This document shows positions 1 to 7,136 of a stretch of DNA of 64,000 bases, piece by piece (position 1 is the stretch's first letter; each line of letters starts with the position of its first letter). The stretch is from an uncultured Alphaproteobacteria bacterium (lineage in GTDB: Bacteria; Pseudomonadota; Alphaproteobacteria; Rhodobacterales; Rhodobacteraceae), in the NCBI GenBank assembly GCA_902576905.1, contig CACGWW010000004.1, forward strand, positions 1 through 64,000, given 5' to 3'. Below the pieces are notes generated by a model. It searched no databases and was not told where the DNA came from. It saw only the letters and a list, made by a program, of their open reading frames with translations. A program made the translations under genes and the position numbers.

Positions 1-355
1 AGAAAAAGAAAAATGGAGAAATAAAATATAGAATAGCTGAAACGAGTCCAGCTTGCTTTGAATAAAACATAGACGCAATCCTATATAGAAAAAAGCTTGT
101 TAATAGACCAAAAGCAATGAAAGGAATTCTAAAAATATTTAACTGAATAATTTCAAGTTTGTGTAAAAGATATGAAAACCACATCATTAATGGGGGATGA
201 TCAAAATAAGATAGAGAAAAGTATCTGCTAATTGTTAAGGTATACGCCTCATCGTTGATCAAGGGAACATATTTCATCACTGTAAGTTTTGTAAGGCAAA
301 AAATTATAAACAAAAATATGAGCAAGTGAGTTTGGTCATATGCTTTGCCTTTCAT
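1..355 (-). CDS. GT-C glycosyltransferase, ArnT/PMT-like (3' end beyond window)
   Basis: N-terminal ~118 residues of a membrane glycosyltransferase that runs off the left edge. It opens with MKGKAYDQTHLLIFLFIIFC, a first membrane segment, followed by NDEAYTLTISRYFSLSYFDH and PPL. The acidic residue in the first periplasmic loop and the DEAY...YFDHPPL pattern are typical of the ArnT/PMT_2 (GT39/GT83) family. Those enzymes move a sugar from a polyprenyl-phosphate donor onto lipid A or another acceptor at the periplasmic face. The ATG lies 4 nt after the stop of the GT2-GtrA gene, so the two are almost certainly co-transcribed and that neighbour may make the donor. The acceptor and sugar cannot be read from the sequence. 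Confidence 0.8.
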   Translation of the reverse strand, partial: MKGKAYDQTHLLIFLFIIFCLTKLTVMKYVPLINDEAYTLTISRYFSLSYFDHPPLMMWFSYLLHKLEIIQLNIFRIPFIAFGLLTSFFLYRIASMFYSKQAGLVSAILYFISPFFFF

Positions 356-359
356 TTTC

Positions 360-1454
360 TTACTTAGACTTCCAGGTAAAAATAGATGTAAGTGTAAAAT
401 TCCAAACAGCGCCGATGCAAGCGCCAATGAAGCTTGAAATGAGCCAATTAGATGAAAAATTAAAAACATAGGTGGCGATAGCAATATTTGTAAATGCTCC
501 CAAAGAACAAATTAGATAAAAGGAAAATAGTCCTCTAATTAAGTCTAGAGATTTTAACTTTCTTTCCTTAAATGTAATGATGTTATTAAGGAAATAGTTT
601 GAGGTCATAGCGGCAATTATTCCCAATGTTTGAGAGGTAGGGAACTGATTTGTTAATAGCATTGCGAGACCGGTAATTAACAATTGGACAAATATACCAC
701 TTAGGCCAACCATACAGAAAAGTATAAATCTTATAGAAACTGTTCCGTTGAGTATCTGAGACAAAACGAGACCAATCAACTCCAAGGCGGTAAGAAAACT
801 CATTTTACTTTCACCCGCAACTCGGTTTTTAAAGCTGTAGCCGACTTCCTTGATCTCAATACTTGTCCCAGATGTCGCTAAAAAGTCTGCTAGAACTTTG
901 AAGCCCTGAGTTTGTAACTTATCGGATTTCTTTAAAAAAGATTCTTTTTTTACCATGAAGAAGCCTGATAAAGGATCAGTAGATTTTATTCTAAGAAGTT
1001 TCTTTATCAAAAACGTAGTTACCTTACTTCCTAACTTTCTCATCTTTGAGAATGCATTACTGGAAATTTCTCCGTCTGCAGTAAATCTACTGCCAATAAC
1101 AATATCTAGTGAAGCATCTTTAGAAAACAGTTCTAACATGTCTCTAAGTTTAGTCTCATCGTGTTGGAGATCACAGTCCATTACAGCAACTAACTCAGAT
1201 CTTGCAGCAAAGATACCCTCGATTATCGCGCCTGAAAGCCCCCTTCGCCCTAATCTATGGATAAGTTGAATTTTAGATGAATTTTTGATAAAATTTTTTA
1301 TCTCAAAACTAGTTCCATCTGGACTATTGTCATCGACAAATATTATTTCATATGTAATACCCTTCAACGATTTCTTTAGTTTTTCTAAGATTTTAGAGAT
1401 ATTATCTTTTTCGTTATAGGTTGGTATGACGATTGAAAGGCCAGACTTATTCAA
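360..1454 (-). CDS. GT2 polyprenyl-phosphate glycosyltransferase fused to GtrA domain
   Basis: 364 aa. Residues 1-230 are a DPM1/GtrB-like GT2 domain: SIVIPTYNE (7-15), VDDNSPDGT (40-48), the metal-binding DCD (93-95) and R-x-x-GESKMSF (211-220). Residues ~240-364 are four hydrophobic segments of GtrA type, a family linked to flipping of undecaprenyl-P-sugars. The expected role is to make a polyprenyl-phosphate-linked sugar at the cytoplasmic face and help present it outside, feeding the adjacent GT-C enzyme. The start is TTG with GGAGAG 5 nt upstream; no better ATG exists. It is divergent from the PagL-like gene. Sugar specificity is unknown. Confidence 0.88.
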   Translation of the reverse strand: MNKSGLSIVIPTYNEKDNISKILEKLKKSLKGITYEIIFVDDNSPDGTSFEIKNFIKNSSKIQLIHRLGRRGLSGAIIEGIFAARSELVAVMDCDLQHDETKLRDMLELFSKDASLDIVIGSRFTADGEISSNAFSKMRKLGSKVTTFLIKKLLRIKSTDPLSGFFMVKKESFLKKSDKLQTQGFKVLADFLATSGTSIEIKEVGYSFKNRVAGESKMSFLTALELIGLVLSQILNGTVSIRFILFCMVGLSGIFVQLLITGLAMLLTNQFPTSQTLGIIAAMTSNYFLNNIITFKERKLKSLDLIRGLFSFYLICSLGAFTNIAIATYVFNFSSNWLISSFIGACIGAVWNFTLTSIFTWKSK

Positions 1455-1482
1455 CTTTACTCTCCATTTGTATTGTTTTAAA

Positions 1483-1505
1483 AAACCATGGTGTTTTTGT
1501 AAATG
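1483..1505. promoter_or_regulatory. CCATGG-centred motif in divergent promoter region (copy 1)
   Basis: AAACCATGGTG followed by TTTTTGTAAA lies between the divergent GT2-GtrA (TTG 1454) and PagL-like (ATG 1539) genes. Nearly the same string recurs at 7040-7062 in the next divergent envelope promoter region. The A-tract/CCATGG/T-tract layout is roughly dyad-symmetric. A shared operator or promoter element is an inference from recurrence and position only. Confidence 0.35.
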
Positions 1506-1538
1506 ATAAAGTGTTATAGTAACAACGGAGGTCTTTAC

Positions 1539-2045
1539 ATGTGGGGCGGTATTTATGCGGTGTTGTTTTCAGTCTCGACTATATTATCCTTTGAAAATCC
1601 AATAAAAAATGGTTTTCCAGAGGGTCCAGCTGAGAGTTACGCAAAATATTCGTTATCCAATGTGGAATTTCAAAATGAAATTGTTGGTAAAGAGTTTCAG
1701 TATTCATTTTATGAAAATAAGAGATTTGGCCCTCTTCAAAGAGGACAATCTATATCAGTAACCGATCAGGGAGGTATTTGGGTCGGTTATGGGTTTATAA
1801 GGAAAGTAAGGTTAAGTAATGCTTTTCATTTTAACTTTGACTTTTTCCCTGGAGTATATTTTAAAAATAATGAAGAAGATTTAGGAGGGTGGTTAATGTT
1901 TCGGTCAGGATTAGAGCTGGAATATATCATAGATCCCCGTTGGAGGGTATCATTATGCTATGACCATAGGTCAAGCGGAGATATATGGGAGTACAATCCT
2001 GGTATGGAAACGATCAAAATAAGCGTCATCAAAACCTTCATATAA
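1539..2045 (+). CDS. PagL-like lipid A 3-O-deacylase / acyloxyacyl hydrolase
   Basis: 168 aa from the ATG at 1539, chosen because a strong GGAGGT (1527-1532) sits 6 nt before it; an upstream in-frame ATG at 1503 lacks one. It has a signal peptide (MWGGIYAVLFSVSTILS) and then alternating beta-strand sequence expected of a small outer-membrane barrel. In PagL the catalytic residues are His, Ser at +2 and Glu at +14. Here YDHRSSGD...NPGME gives His143, Ser145 and Glu157 with exactly that spacing. The likely role is to remove the 3-O acyl chain from lipid A in the outer membrane. The remaining sequence is divergent, so the family call rests on the triad, size and topology. Confidence 0.72.
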   Translation: MWGGIYAVLFSVSTILSFENPIKNGFPEGPAESYAKYSLSNVEFQNEIVGKEFQYSFYENKRFGPLQRGQSISVTDQGGIWVGYGFIRKVRLSNAFHFNFDFFPGVYFKNNEEDLGGWLMFRSGLELEYIIDPRWRVSLCYDHRSSGDIWEYNPGMETIKISVIKTFI

Positions 2046-2280
2046 AGTTATAAAAAGTTAAGAACGTGTTTTCTAAAAAATTGCGGCTGTTCGGTTAGCG
2101 AAGTCTTGAAAAATATTTTTTTAGGAAAGAAATATAAAAAATTGAAAAAGAAATAACTCTTCTAGAGGTAGAAAATCAAACTAAAATCCGGTTTCTAATT
2201 TGCTAAAACATCACTTATCGGAGAGGCGTTATATTTTAAAAGCGTTGCATGCTAAACGACTTCTATTAATTATTCAGATA
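2046..2280. other. gene-free spacer
   Basis: AT-rich spacer after the PagL-like gene, the longest non-coding stretch in the window. I find no open frame with a ribosome site, no tRNA fold and no repeat array. A 5-bp inverted repeat (TTCTA GAGG TAGAA) near 2159 is too weak to call. The spacer ends in the terminator hairpin at 2281. Confidence 0.5.
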
Positions 2281-2310
2281 AAAAAAGGGGACGAAAACGA
2301 CCCCTTTTTT
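2281..2310. terminator. bidirectional intrinsic terminator
   Basis: AAAAAAGGGG, ACGAAAACGA, CCCCTTTTTT: a GGGG/CCCC stem with an inner CG/CG pair and AAAA loop, flanked by A6 and T6. It can terminate on both strands. It lies 29 nt beyond the yjbE-like stop on the minus strand and 235 nt beyond the PagL-like gene on the plus strand. It is the only convincing intrinsic terminator I see between convergent genes in the window. Confidence 0.8.
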
Positions 2311-2339
2311 AATCTAAAGATTTTATTTCGTTCAACTAA

Positions 2340-2585
2340 CTATGTTGTTGTTGTTGACGAACTCGAAGTCTGTAATGCAACTACAACCGCTGCAACTGCA
2401 GCTGCTGCGACTGCTATTGTTGTAGCTGCTGCCGCTGCTCCTGCTGCTGCACCAGAGGCAGCTGCTGATGTTCCTGCAGCTCCTGCACTACTGGATGCTC
2501 CCGCGGATGCAGAAGACTGAGCGAACGACGGAACTGCCAGTGACATTACAAACACTAGTGTTGATATTATTTTTAAAATACGCAT
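2340..2585 (-). CDS. yjbE: YjbE/GfcA-like small secreted Ala/Ser-rich protein
   Basis: 81 aa: signal peptide MRILKIISTLVFVMSLAVPS ending ...FAQ, then about 58 residues made almost only of Ala, Ser, Gly, Thr and Val, with no charged residue. A hydrophobic TTIAVAAAAVAAVVVAL stretch precedes a SSSSTTTT tail. This composition, size and linkage to yjbF and yjbH match YjbE/GfcA of the enterobacterial yjbEFGH and group 4 capsule operons, whose exact function is unknown. GTAGGAG lies about 8 nt before the ATG. A promoter candidate and 142 nt separate it from yjbF, so it may be expressed more strongly than the genes upstream. The family call rests on composition and context. Confidence 0.68.
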   Translation of the reverse strand: MRILKIISTLVFVMSLAVPSFAQSSASAGASSSAGAAGTSAAASGAAAGAAAAATTIAVAAAAVAAVVVALQTSSSSTTTT

Positions 2586-2618
2586 TAAGTTAACTCCTAC
2601 GTTTAGCTAGCTGACTCA

Positions 2619-2647
2619 TTTATACAGCAAATTTATCCTATTTGAAA
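2619..2647 (-). promoter_or_regulatory. candidate promoter of yjbE-like gene
   Basis: On the minus strand TTTCAA (2647-2642), a 17-nt spacer and TATAAA (2624-2619, preceded by TG) resemble a sigma-70 promoter with extended -10. It lies 34 nt before the yjbE ATG, just after a T13/A13 run (2663-2675). Confidence 0.4.
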
Positions 2648-2727
2648 TAAATTTTTAAATAATTTTTTTTTTTTTAAAAATGTTTGCTTATGTGTTAAAA
2701 GGGCAACATTAACTGATTTCCGCGCAA

Positions 2728-3417
2728 CTAAAATTGTTGTAATGCGTATAAATTATAGGTCAAAAAATAACGATTAATCGGGCTTACCCATTGTTTGGAC
2801 TTCAGTACTACCGTCGTGCCAGATAATAAGTCATATTCATTTACATATTTATGTTTTGCGCTGACACAGGTTTCGACATATCTGTCCACCATTAAAGTAT
2901 ACTCGACAATTTCTATTGATCGAAGCGCCATTTTTTTTCCAGTACATTTGAAATGAATTTCGTTATATCTGTTTTCTCCGTTGAGATATCGATGCGTTTT
3001 ATCGTATTCAAGATAGCTCGATGAAAATATTTTTTTTGGCTTTTTATACCTCAGTGACAATAAATCTTGAGAATAGCCTCTAGTAGCAATCAATACCCCA
3101 TCATCATAGGAGAGGCTAATACCATCAGAGCTAACCCATGTAAGGCGTTCTTCATTATTTCCTAAAGAGACTAGTGTTGCTTGATTTTTTTTGTCGGGTG
3201 AGGAAATTAAAATAATTGGCTGCTTAAATTGTTCCAGCCACTTTTTCGAATTAGGAAAAGGGGAAGATTGAATGACGTTTTTGTCTTTTGAAATAGATCT
3301 GTTTGTAATTTTTTTAAATATCCCCAAAAGCTCTTCTTTTTCGGATTTAACCACATCATCTGAGGTGCATGCGCTTAAAAAGGTTATAAATAGAATTATC
3401 AATGGTAATAACCTCAT
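2728..3417 (-). CDS. yjbF: YjbF/GfcB-family lipoprotein
   Basis: 229 aa with a lipoprotein signal (MRLLPLIILFITFLSAC, lipid-modified Cys17), so anchored to a membrane and facing the periplasm. The body is beta-rich with a conserved-looking WVSSDG...DDGVLIATRG segment, as in the YjbF/GfcB (DUF2886) family of exopolysaccharide/group 4 capsule export accessory lipoproteins. Its ATG overlaps the yjbH stop (ATGA, 3414-3417), indicating translational coupling. yjbG/gfcC, normally beside it, is absent. The biochemical role of the family is not established. Confidence 0.78.
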   Translation of the reverse strand: MRLLPLIILFITFLSACTSDDVVKSEKEELLGIFKKITNRSISKDKNVIQSSPFPNSKKWLEQFKQPIILISSPDKKNQATLVSLGNNEERLTWVSSDGISLSYDDGVLIATRGYSQDLLSLRYKKPKKIFSSSYLEYDKTHRYLNGENRYNEIHFKCTGKKMALRSIEIVEYTLMVDRYVETCVSAKHKYVNEYDLLSGTTVVLKSKQWVSPINRYFLTYNLYALQQF

Positions 3418-5519
3418 CTAAAAACTCTCGTCCAATTATCAAGAATATTTTTATTGGAATATTCACTGACCCTATAATAGAGGTAATTTTCTTCGCTCAA
3501 GTTTAATTTTGCTCCTCCATCTCCAGTTATTGGTTTTATTATCGCATTTGCGTAAGATCTAGATTTTTTACCAGTAAACCAGTTTATTGGAGCTTTGATA
3601 GTGATACCTTTGTCGAATGATCCTTCCCCCCATGTCTCAAAGGGAACGTCTGTCAATGTAGCGTACGCTCCGAATTCCCAGCCATTATTAAAAGATCGTT
3701 TTATAGAGATAGTGGATCCAAAGTCTCCAGCTAAGTATCTTCCACCATCAATTTTAATAATCCAATCATTTTGTAAGTCGTAATATACAGAAGCTAAATA
3801 TGTATTAAAGTGCTCATTTTTTAATTTAAATCCTCCATCGGTACCTCTTTTTTGAACTTGCGCAATATCAAGACCAAACCCATAAGGTTTCTTATTATTT
3901 TTCCAAATTACTTCCGCTCGCACACCGGCGTGCATCAATTCTAAAAAACCTATGTTTACCAAAGCATACAAATTTGATGAAAGTTTTAAGTACTGATCTA
4001 AAGTGAGATAATTTATAAATAAATTAGAGGAAATATCTCTATGGTAATACATGAAGTCTGACCTAACGTTAGGAAGCCCCGTTTTTGGGTCTCTCTTAAT
4101 GTCATCAAGCGTTCCTGCTATCGGCTGCCTCAGAGAACCAGAAATAGAGGTTGAAGCTAGAAATTTATATTTTGTCAATAATTCCGCTCCAACTGTAAAT
4201 CTGATAGGATCGTCAGGATCAAAAAGACTCGTATCTATGTAGGGATATAAAGACCAGGAAAACCTTTCAATGCCGTCTTCTTCACCGTAAAAAAAACTAT
4301 CTTTGGAGTTGCTTACTAAAACGGTTTCCCATAGCTTTTCCGGACCATTAAATTTTAGTTCGCTTCGTTCAAAAATTTCTCTCTTTACAACTATTTCAGA
4401 TAAGAACAAGTTAGATTTAAAGTCTATTATATTTATTTGAAACTCTTTAATATCTGACGGTGTTGTAAGGGAGAGTATCCGCACCACCCTTCCAATCATT
4501 TGAGATATATTGATGTACTTTCTGTTAATAATACCAACCTTCGCTGTGCCTCCAAAGAGCGTCATTGTTTTGAGTTCAATACCGTCAAGTCCAAGTAGTC
4601 TTTGGCTCTCATCTAAAATCTCTCGCTTTAATTTTCGTTCTTGAGAACGATACTTTTCTTGAAGGATGGGCATAGGTGCAGGCTCAGTACCGCTGTAATA
4701 AGGGCTATTCTTGGGGTTAATGCCCATGTTCACTGATATCCCTAATGCATCTCCGTGCATCCAAGTCGCAATCAATGTAAAAGTTGGATCTACTTCATAT
4801 TTTATACCTAAGTTTATGTCACTCCTACGAGTGAAGCCTTTTGGGGACGACGTTTCCCTGTGATAGCTGTCCGAGGATAACTCTGAAATAAATTTCATTT
4901 TTTCATTTATTTTATAACTCACAGAAAAAAAGGGAGAGTTGTTCCCTGTAAATAAATGACCAAAATGAAAAGTGCCCCCTTTCCCTACATCCAGGCCTTT
5001 CCGACTTTTGGAACCAAAAACATTATCGAAGCGATTTTCCCCAGCTAACCTTCCCCAACCTATACCTGCAGAAACATTTAGCTTTGATCCTAAGGATTTT
5101 GACGCAACTAAGTATTCTCCAGTGTATATACCTGTACCAATGAAGTCTCTCAAGCCAATTGCAATAGCCGGAACAAAAGCTTTTTCTCTATTTAGTGAAT
5201 AATGAAGGTCAAAACTCCTGTCCCAAGTGTATCCACTATAGCTTCCACCTGGAATTCGGGCGTACCTAAAGGCCCCAGTAAGATTTTCCAGAACTTGAAA
5301 AGACAGATTTACTCTTATTGTCCCCCCAAAAACAGTTGAAGATATTGACATTTGTCCGTCTGGTAAATTTGTCGCTGAAGGCAGTTCTATTATCCCAGGC
5401 ATACCATACATATTTAAGGAAGCAGTGTCTTCAAACTCATTAGCTTCGAGGGGCTTGATTAACTTTAAGTTAAATAATACGATTGTTAGGCTTGATAATA
5501 CTAAATACCTAAGATACAA
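3414..5519 (-). CDS. yjbH: YjbH-family outer-membrane exopolysaccharide protein
   Basis: 701 aa. An N-terminal signal region is followed by NMYGMPGIIELPSATNLPDG, the hallmark opening of YjbH/GfcD proteins. Many amphipathic strands ending in aromatic residues continue to the C-terminal FR, predicting an outer-membrane barrel. YjbH proteins are tied to extracellular polysaccharide production or export. The start is TTG at 5519 with GGGGTGA about 8 nt upstream; the next in-frame Met is past the signal peptide. It begins 19 nt after uppS and overlaps yjbF by 4 nt, so it sits mid-operon. Confidence 0.85.
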   Translation of the reverse strand: MYLRYLVLSSLTIVLFNLKLIKPLEANEFEDTASLNMYGMPGIIELPSATNLPDGQMSISSTVFGGTIRVNLSFQVLENLTGAFRYARIPGGSYSGYTWDRSFDLHYSLNREKAFVPAIAIGLRDFIGTGIYTGEYLVASKSLGSKLNVSAGIGWGRLAGENRFDNVFGSKSRKGLDVGKGGTFHFGHLFTGNNSPFFSVSYKINEKMKFISELSSDSYHRETSSPKGFTRRSDINLGIKYEVDPTFTLIATWMHGDALGISVNMGINPKNSPYYSGTEPAPMPILQEKYRSQERKLKREILDESQRLLGLDGIELKTMTLFGGTAKVGIINRKYINISQMIGRVVRILSLTTPSDIKEFQINIIDFKSNLFLSEIVVKREIFERSELKFNGPEKLWETVLVSNSKDSFFYGEEDGIERFSWSLYPYIDTSLFDPDDPIRFTVGAELLTKYKFLASTSISGSLRQPIAGTLDDIKRDPKTGLPNVRSDFMYYHRDISSNLFINYLTLDQYLKLSSNLYALVNIGFLELMHAGVRAEVIWKNNKKPYGFGLDIAQVQKRGTDGGFKLKNEHFNTYLASVYYDLQNDWIIKIDGGRYLAGDFGSTISIKRSFNNGWEFGAYATLTDVPFETWGEGSFDKGITIKAPINWFTGKKSRSYANAIIKPITGDGGAKLNLSEENYLYYRVSEYSNKNILDNWTRVFR

Positions 5520-5538
5520 GATTTATTCACCCCAAACT

Positions 5539-6255
5539 TTAGATTGAGCTTTCCGCTGATTTTGCCTCATGCAATCCACCAAACTTCCTAGTTCTTTGAT
5601 GATAGTCAGCCAATGCTAGTTTCAAGTCTGAATTTGAAAAATCAGGCCATGTCTTATCAGAAAAATAAAGTTCACTATATGCTGATTGCCATAAAAGGAA
5701 ATTTGACAAACGTCTCTCACCTGCTGTTCTAATTATTAAGTCTGGGTCTGGTACGTTACAGGCATCTAGGTTGGAAGAAAAAAGGTTTTCATCAATCTCT
5801 AACTCACTGATTTTTCCCCGGGAAATCAGTGATCCAATCCGTCTAGTGGCTCTCACTATTTCAGCCCTGCCGCCATAATTTAAAGCTAACGTCAGTGACA
5901 TTCCTTCATTATCTTTAGTCAAATCAACTAAATTCTTTATATACTTTTGAATAATTTTTGGAAACGGACTAATATCACCGACGATAGAAACCTTTACATT
6001 TTCTTGGTGTAGCTGTGTAAGTTTTTTATTTAAATAATATTTAAATAGGCTCATAAGAGCTTTAACTTCATATACCGGTCTATACCAGTTTTCAGTAGAG
6101 AAAGCATATAAAGTTATGTACTTTATGTCTAAATTAATACATTCTCTTAAAATTATTTCTACATTTTCTGCGCCCTTTTTATGTCCTATAGCCCTGGGCA
6201 GACCTCTAGTAGAAGCCCATCTTCCATTGCCATCTAAAATAAAGCCTATATGCAT
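5539..6255 (-). CDS. uppS: undecaprenyl diphosphate synthase (cis-prenyltransferase)
   Basis: 238 aa. Condenses isopentenyl units onto farnesyl diphosphate to make the C55 carrier lipid for peptidoglycan and surface glycans. Visible motifs are FILDGNGRWA (catalytic Asp8), LYAFSTENW (substrate pocket), LNYGGRAEI and DLIIRTAGE with SNFLLWQSAYSELYF. The length is normal apart from a short N-terminus. Canonical uppS sits with frr, cdsA and dxr; here it lies between a membrane acyltransferase and yjbH. It may therefore be a dedicated second copy for the local glycan pathway or a relocated single copy. Confidence 0.95.
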   Translation of the reverse strand: MHIGFILDGNGRWASTRGLPRAIGHKKGAENVEIILRECINLDIKYITLYAFSTENWYRPVYEVKALMSLFKYYLNKKLTQLHQENVKVSIVGDISPFPKIIQKYIKNLVDLTKDNEGMSLTLALNYGGRAEIVRATRRIGSLISRGKISELEIDENLFSSNLDACNVPDPDLIIRTAGERRLSNFLLWQSAYSELYFSDKTWPDFSNSDLKLALADYHQRTRKFGGLHEAKSAESSI

Positions 6256-6275
6256 CTCAACCTGCCAGAAATTTT

Positions 6276-7001
6276 TTAAGATGTTAGTTGAATAAATATA
6301 AAGAATAAAGAAAAAAGTAATGGTTGGTGTAAAATATAAATGATCAATGATTTTTGCCCCACATACTCAATAAGTTTTAAAACTATACCCGGCTGGGGAT
6401 CAGTATTAGAAAGATTTTTGTATTTTTTACTTGGTATTTTATTGATAATCCCCCCGAGCAAAAATCCAAAAAAGTAGAAAGTAATCCAAGGGATTATGGG
6501 ATAAAAATCATTGGTTAATGGTGGCTGTTTGTTAAACCCAAGCCATGAAAAGATAAAGGGTATGTTAAAGGTAATCCCACTTATACTAATCAAGCTTGAA
6601 GCAAGAAAAATAAAAAATAATTGGAGGTTAGACTTTATCTTAATTAGTATTAAGCTGACTATGGAGCAGACTGAGAGAAAGTGTAAAATACCAAAGAAAA
6701 TAAAACTATTTTTATCTAAAATAAAAGTCAGTATTGAAATGGCAATAGAGATTGTCATCAACCTTAATATGCGTTTCACGATTTTAGATTTACAGCTATT
6801 TGTTAGGCTTAGTAGTCTGGACGATATACCGGCTATGGTAATGAAGCTTAAACCTATAAGCTGGGCCAAAAATAGCCCCAATCCCTGTGTTACCACTTGA
6901 AGATCAATAAACCCAAAATAACCTAAATCCCAATAAAAGTGATATATTATCATAGCGAACACACATACGCCTCTCGAAATATCCAAAAGAAAAATTCGCA
7001 A
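6276..7001 (-). CDS. DUF1624 / HGSNAT-like membrane acyltransferase
   Basis: 241 aa with about seven membrane segments. The N-terminus RIFLLDISRGVCVFAMIIYH has the D-x-x-RG...M-x-x-x-H pattern of the heparan-alpha-glucosaminide N-acetyltransferase catalytic family (DUF1624). Members are thought to carry acyl groups across the membrane onto sugars. The start is TTG with AAGGA 6 nt upstream. It leads a tight run with uppS (20-nt gap), yjbH and yjbF, suggesting it decorates the polysaccharide made there. The real substrate is unknown. Confidence 0.75.
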   Translation of the reverse strand: MRIFLLDISRGVCVFAMIIYHFYWDLGYFGFIDLQVVTQGLGLFLAQLIGLSFITIAGISSRLLSLTNSCKSKIVKRILRLMTISIAISILTFILDKNSFIFFGILHFLSVCSIVSLILIKIKSNLQLFFIFLASSLISISGITFNIPFIFSWLGFNKQPPLTNDFYPIIPWITFYFFGFLLGGIINKIPSKKYKNLSNTDPQPGIVLKLIEYVGQKSLIIYILHQPLLFSLFFIFIQLTS

Positions 7002-7039
7002 TCTATATCCTTATATGAAATTGGACCTATCTGATATTT

Positions 7040-7062
7040 AAACCATGGTGCTTTTTAAGTAA
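7040..7062. promoter_or_regulatory. CCATGG-centred motif in divergent promoter region (copy 2)
   Basis: AAACCATGGTG then CTTTTTAAGTAAA, between the divergent DUF1624 (TTG 7001) and WecA-like (GTG 7137) genes. It matches the copy at 1483-1505 apart from small indels. In both places it lies about 30-40 nt before a minus-strand TTG start. Confidence 0.35.
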
Positions 7063-7136
7063 ACCCAAACAAATACTTGCAAAAAAAAAGAAAAAAATGT
7101 CTATTTATCTAGGAGGTATGATTTAAGGAGAGAATT

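Noticed and set aside
2200..2520. Plus-strand open frame of 106 codons ending in Ala/Thr-rich sequence
   Set aside because: It is the antisense of the yjbE-like gene and runs through the terminator hairpin; repetitive codons keep both strands open. The minus frame has signal peptide, ribosome site and context.
7111..7126. AGGAGG followed by ATG ATT TAA just before the WecA-like GTG, possible mini-ORF leader
   Set aside because: The ribosome site is only 1 nt from that ATG, too close for efficient initiation; AAGGAG before the GTG explains translation.
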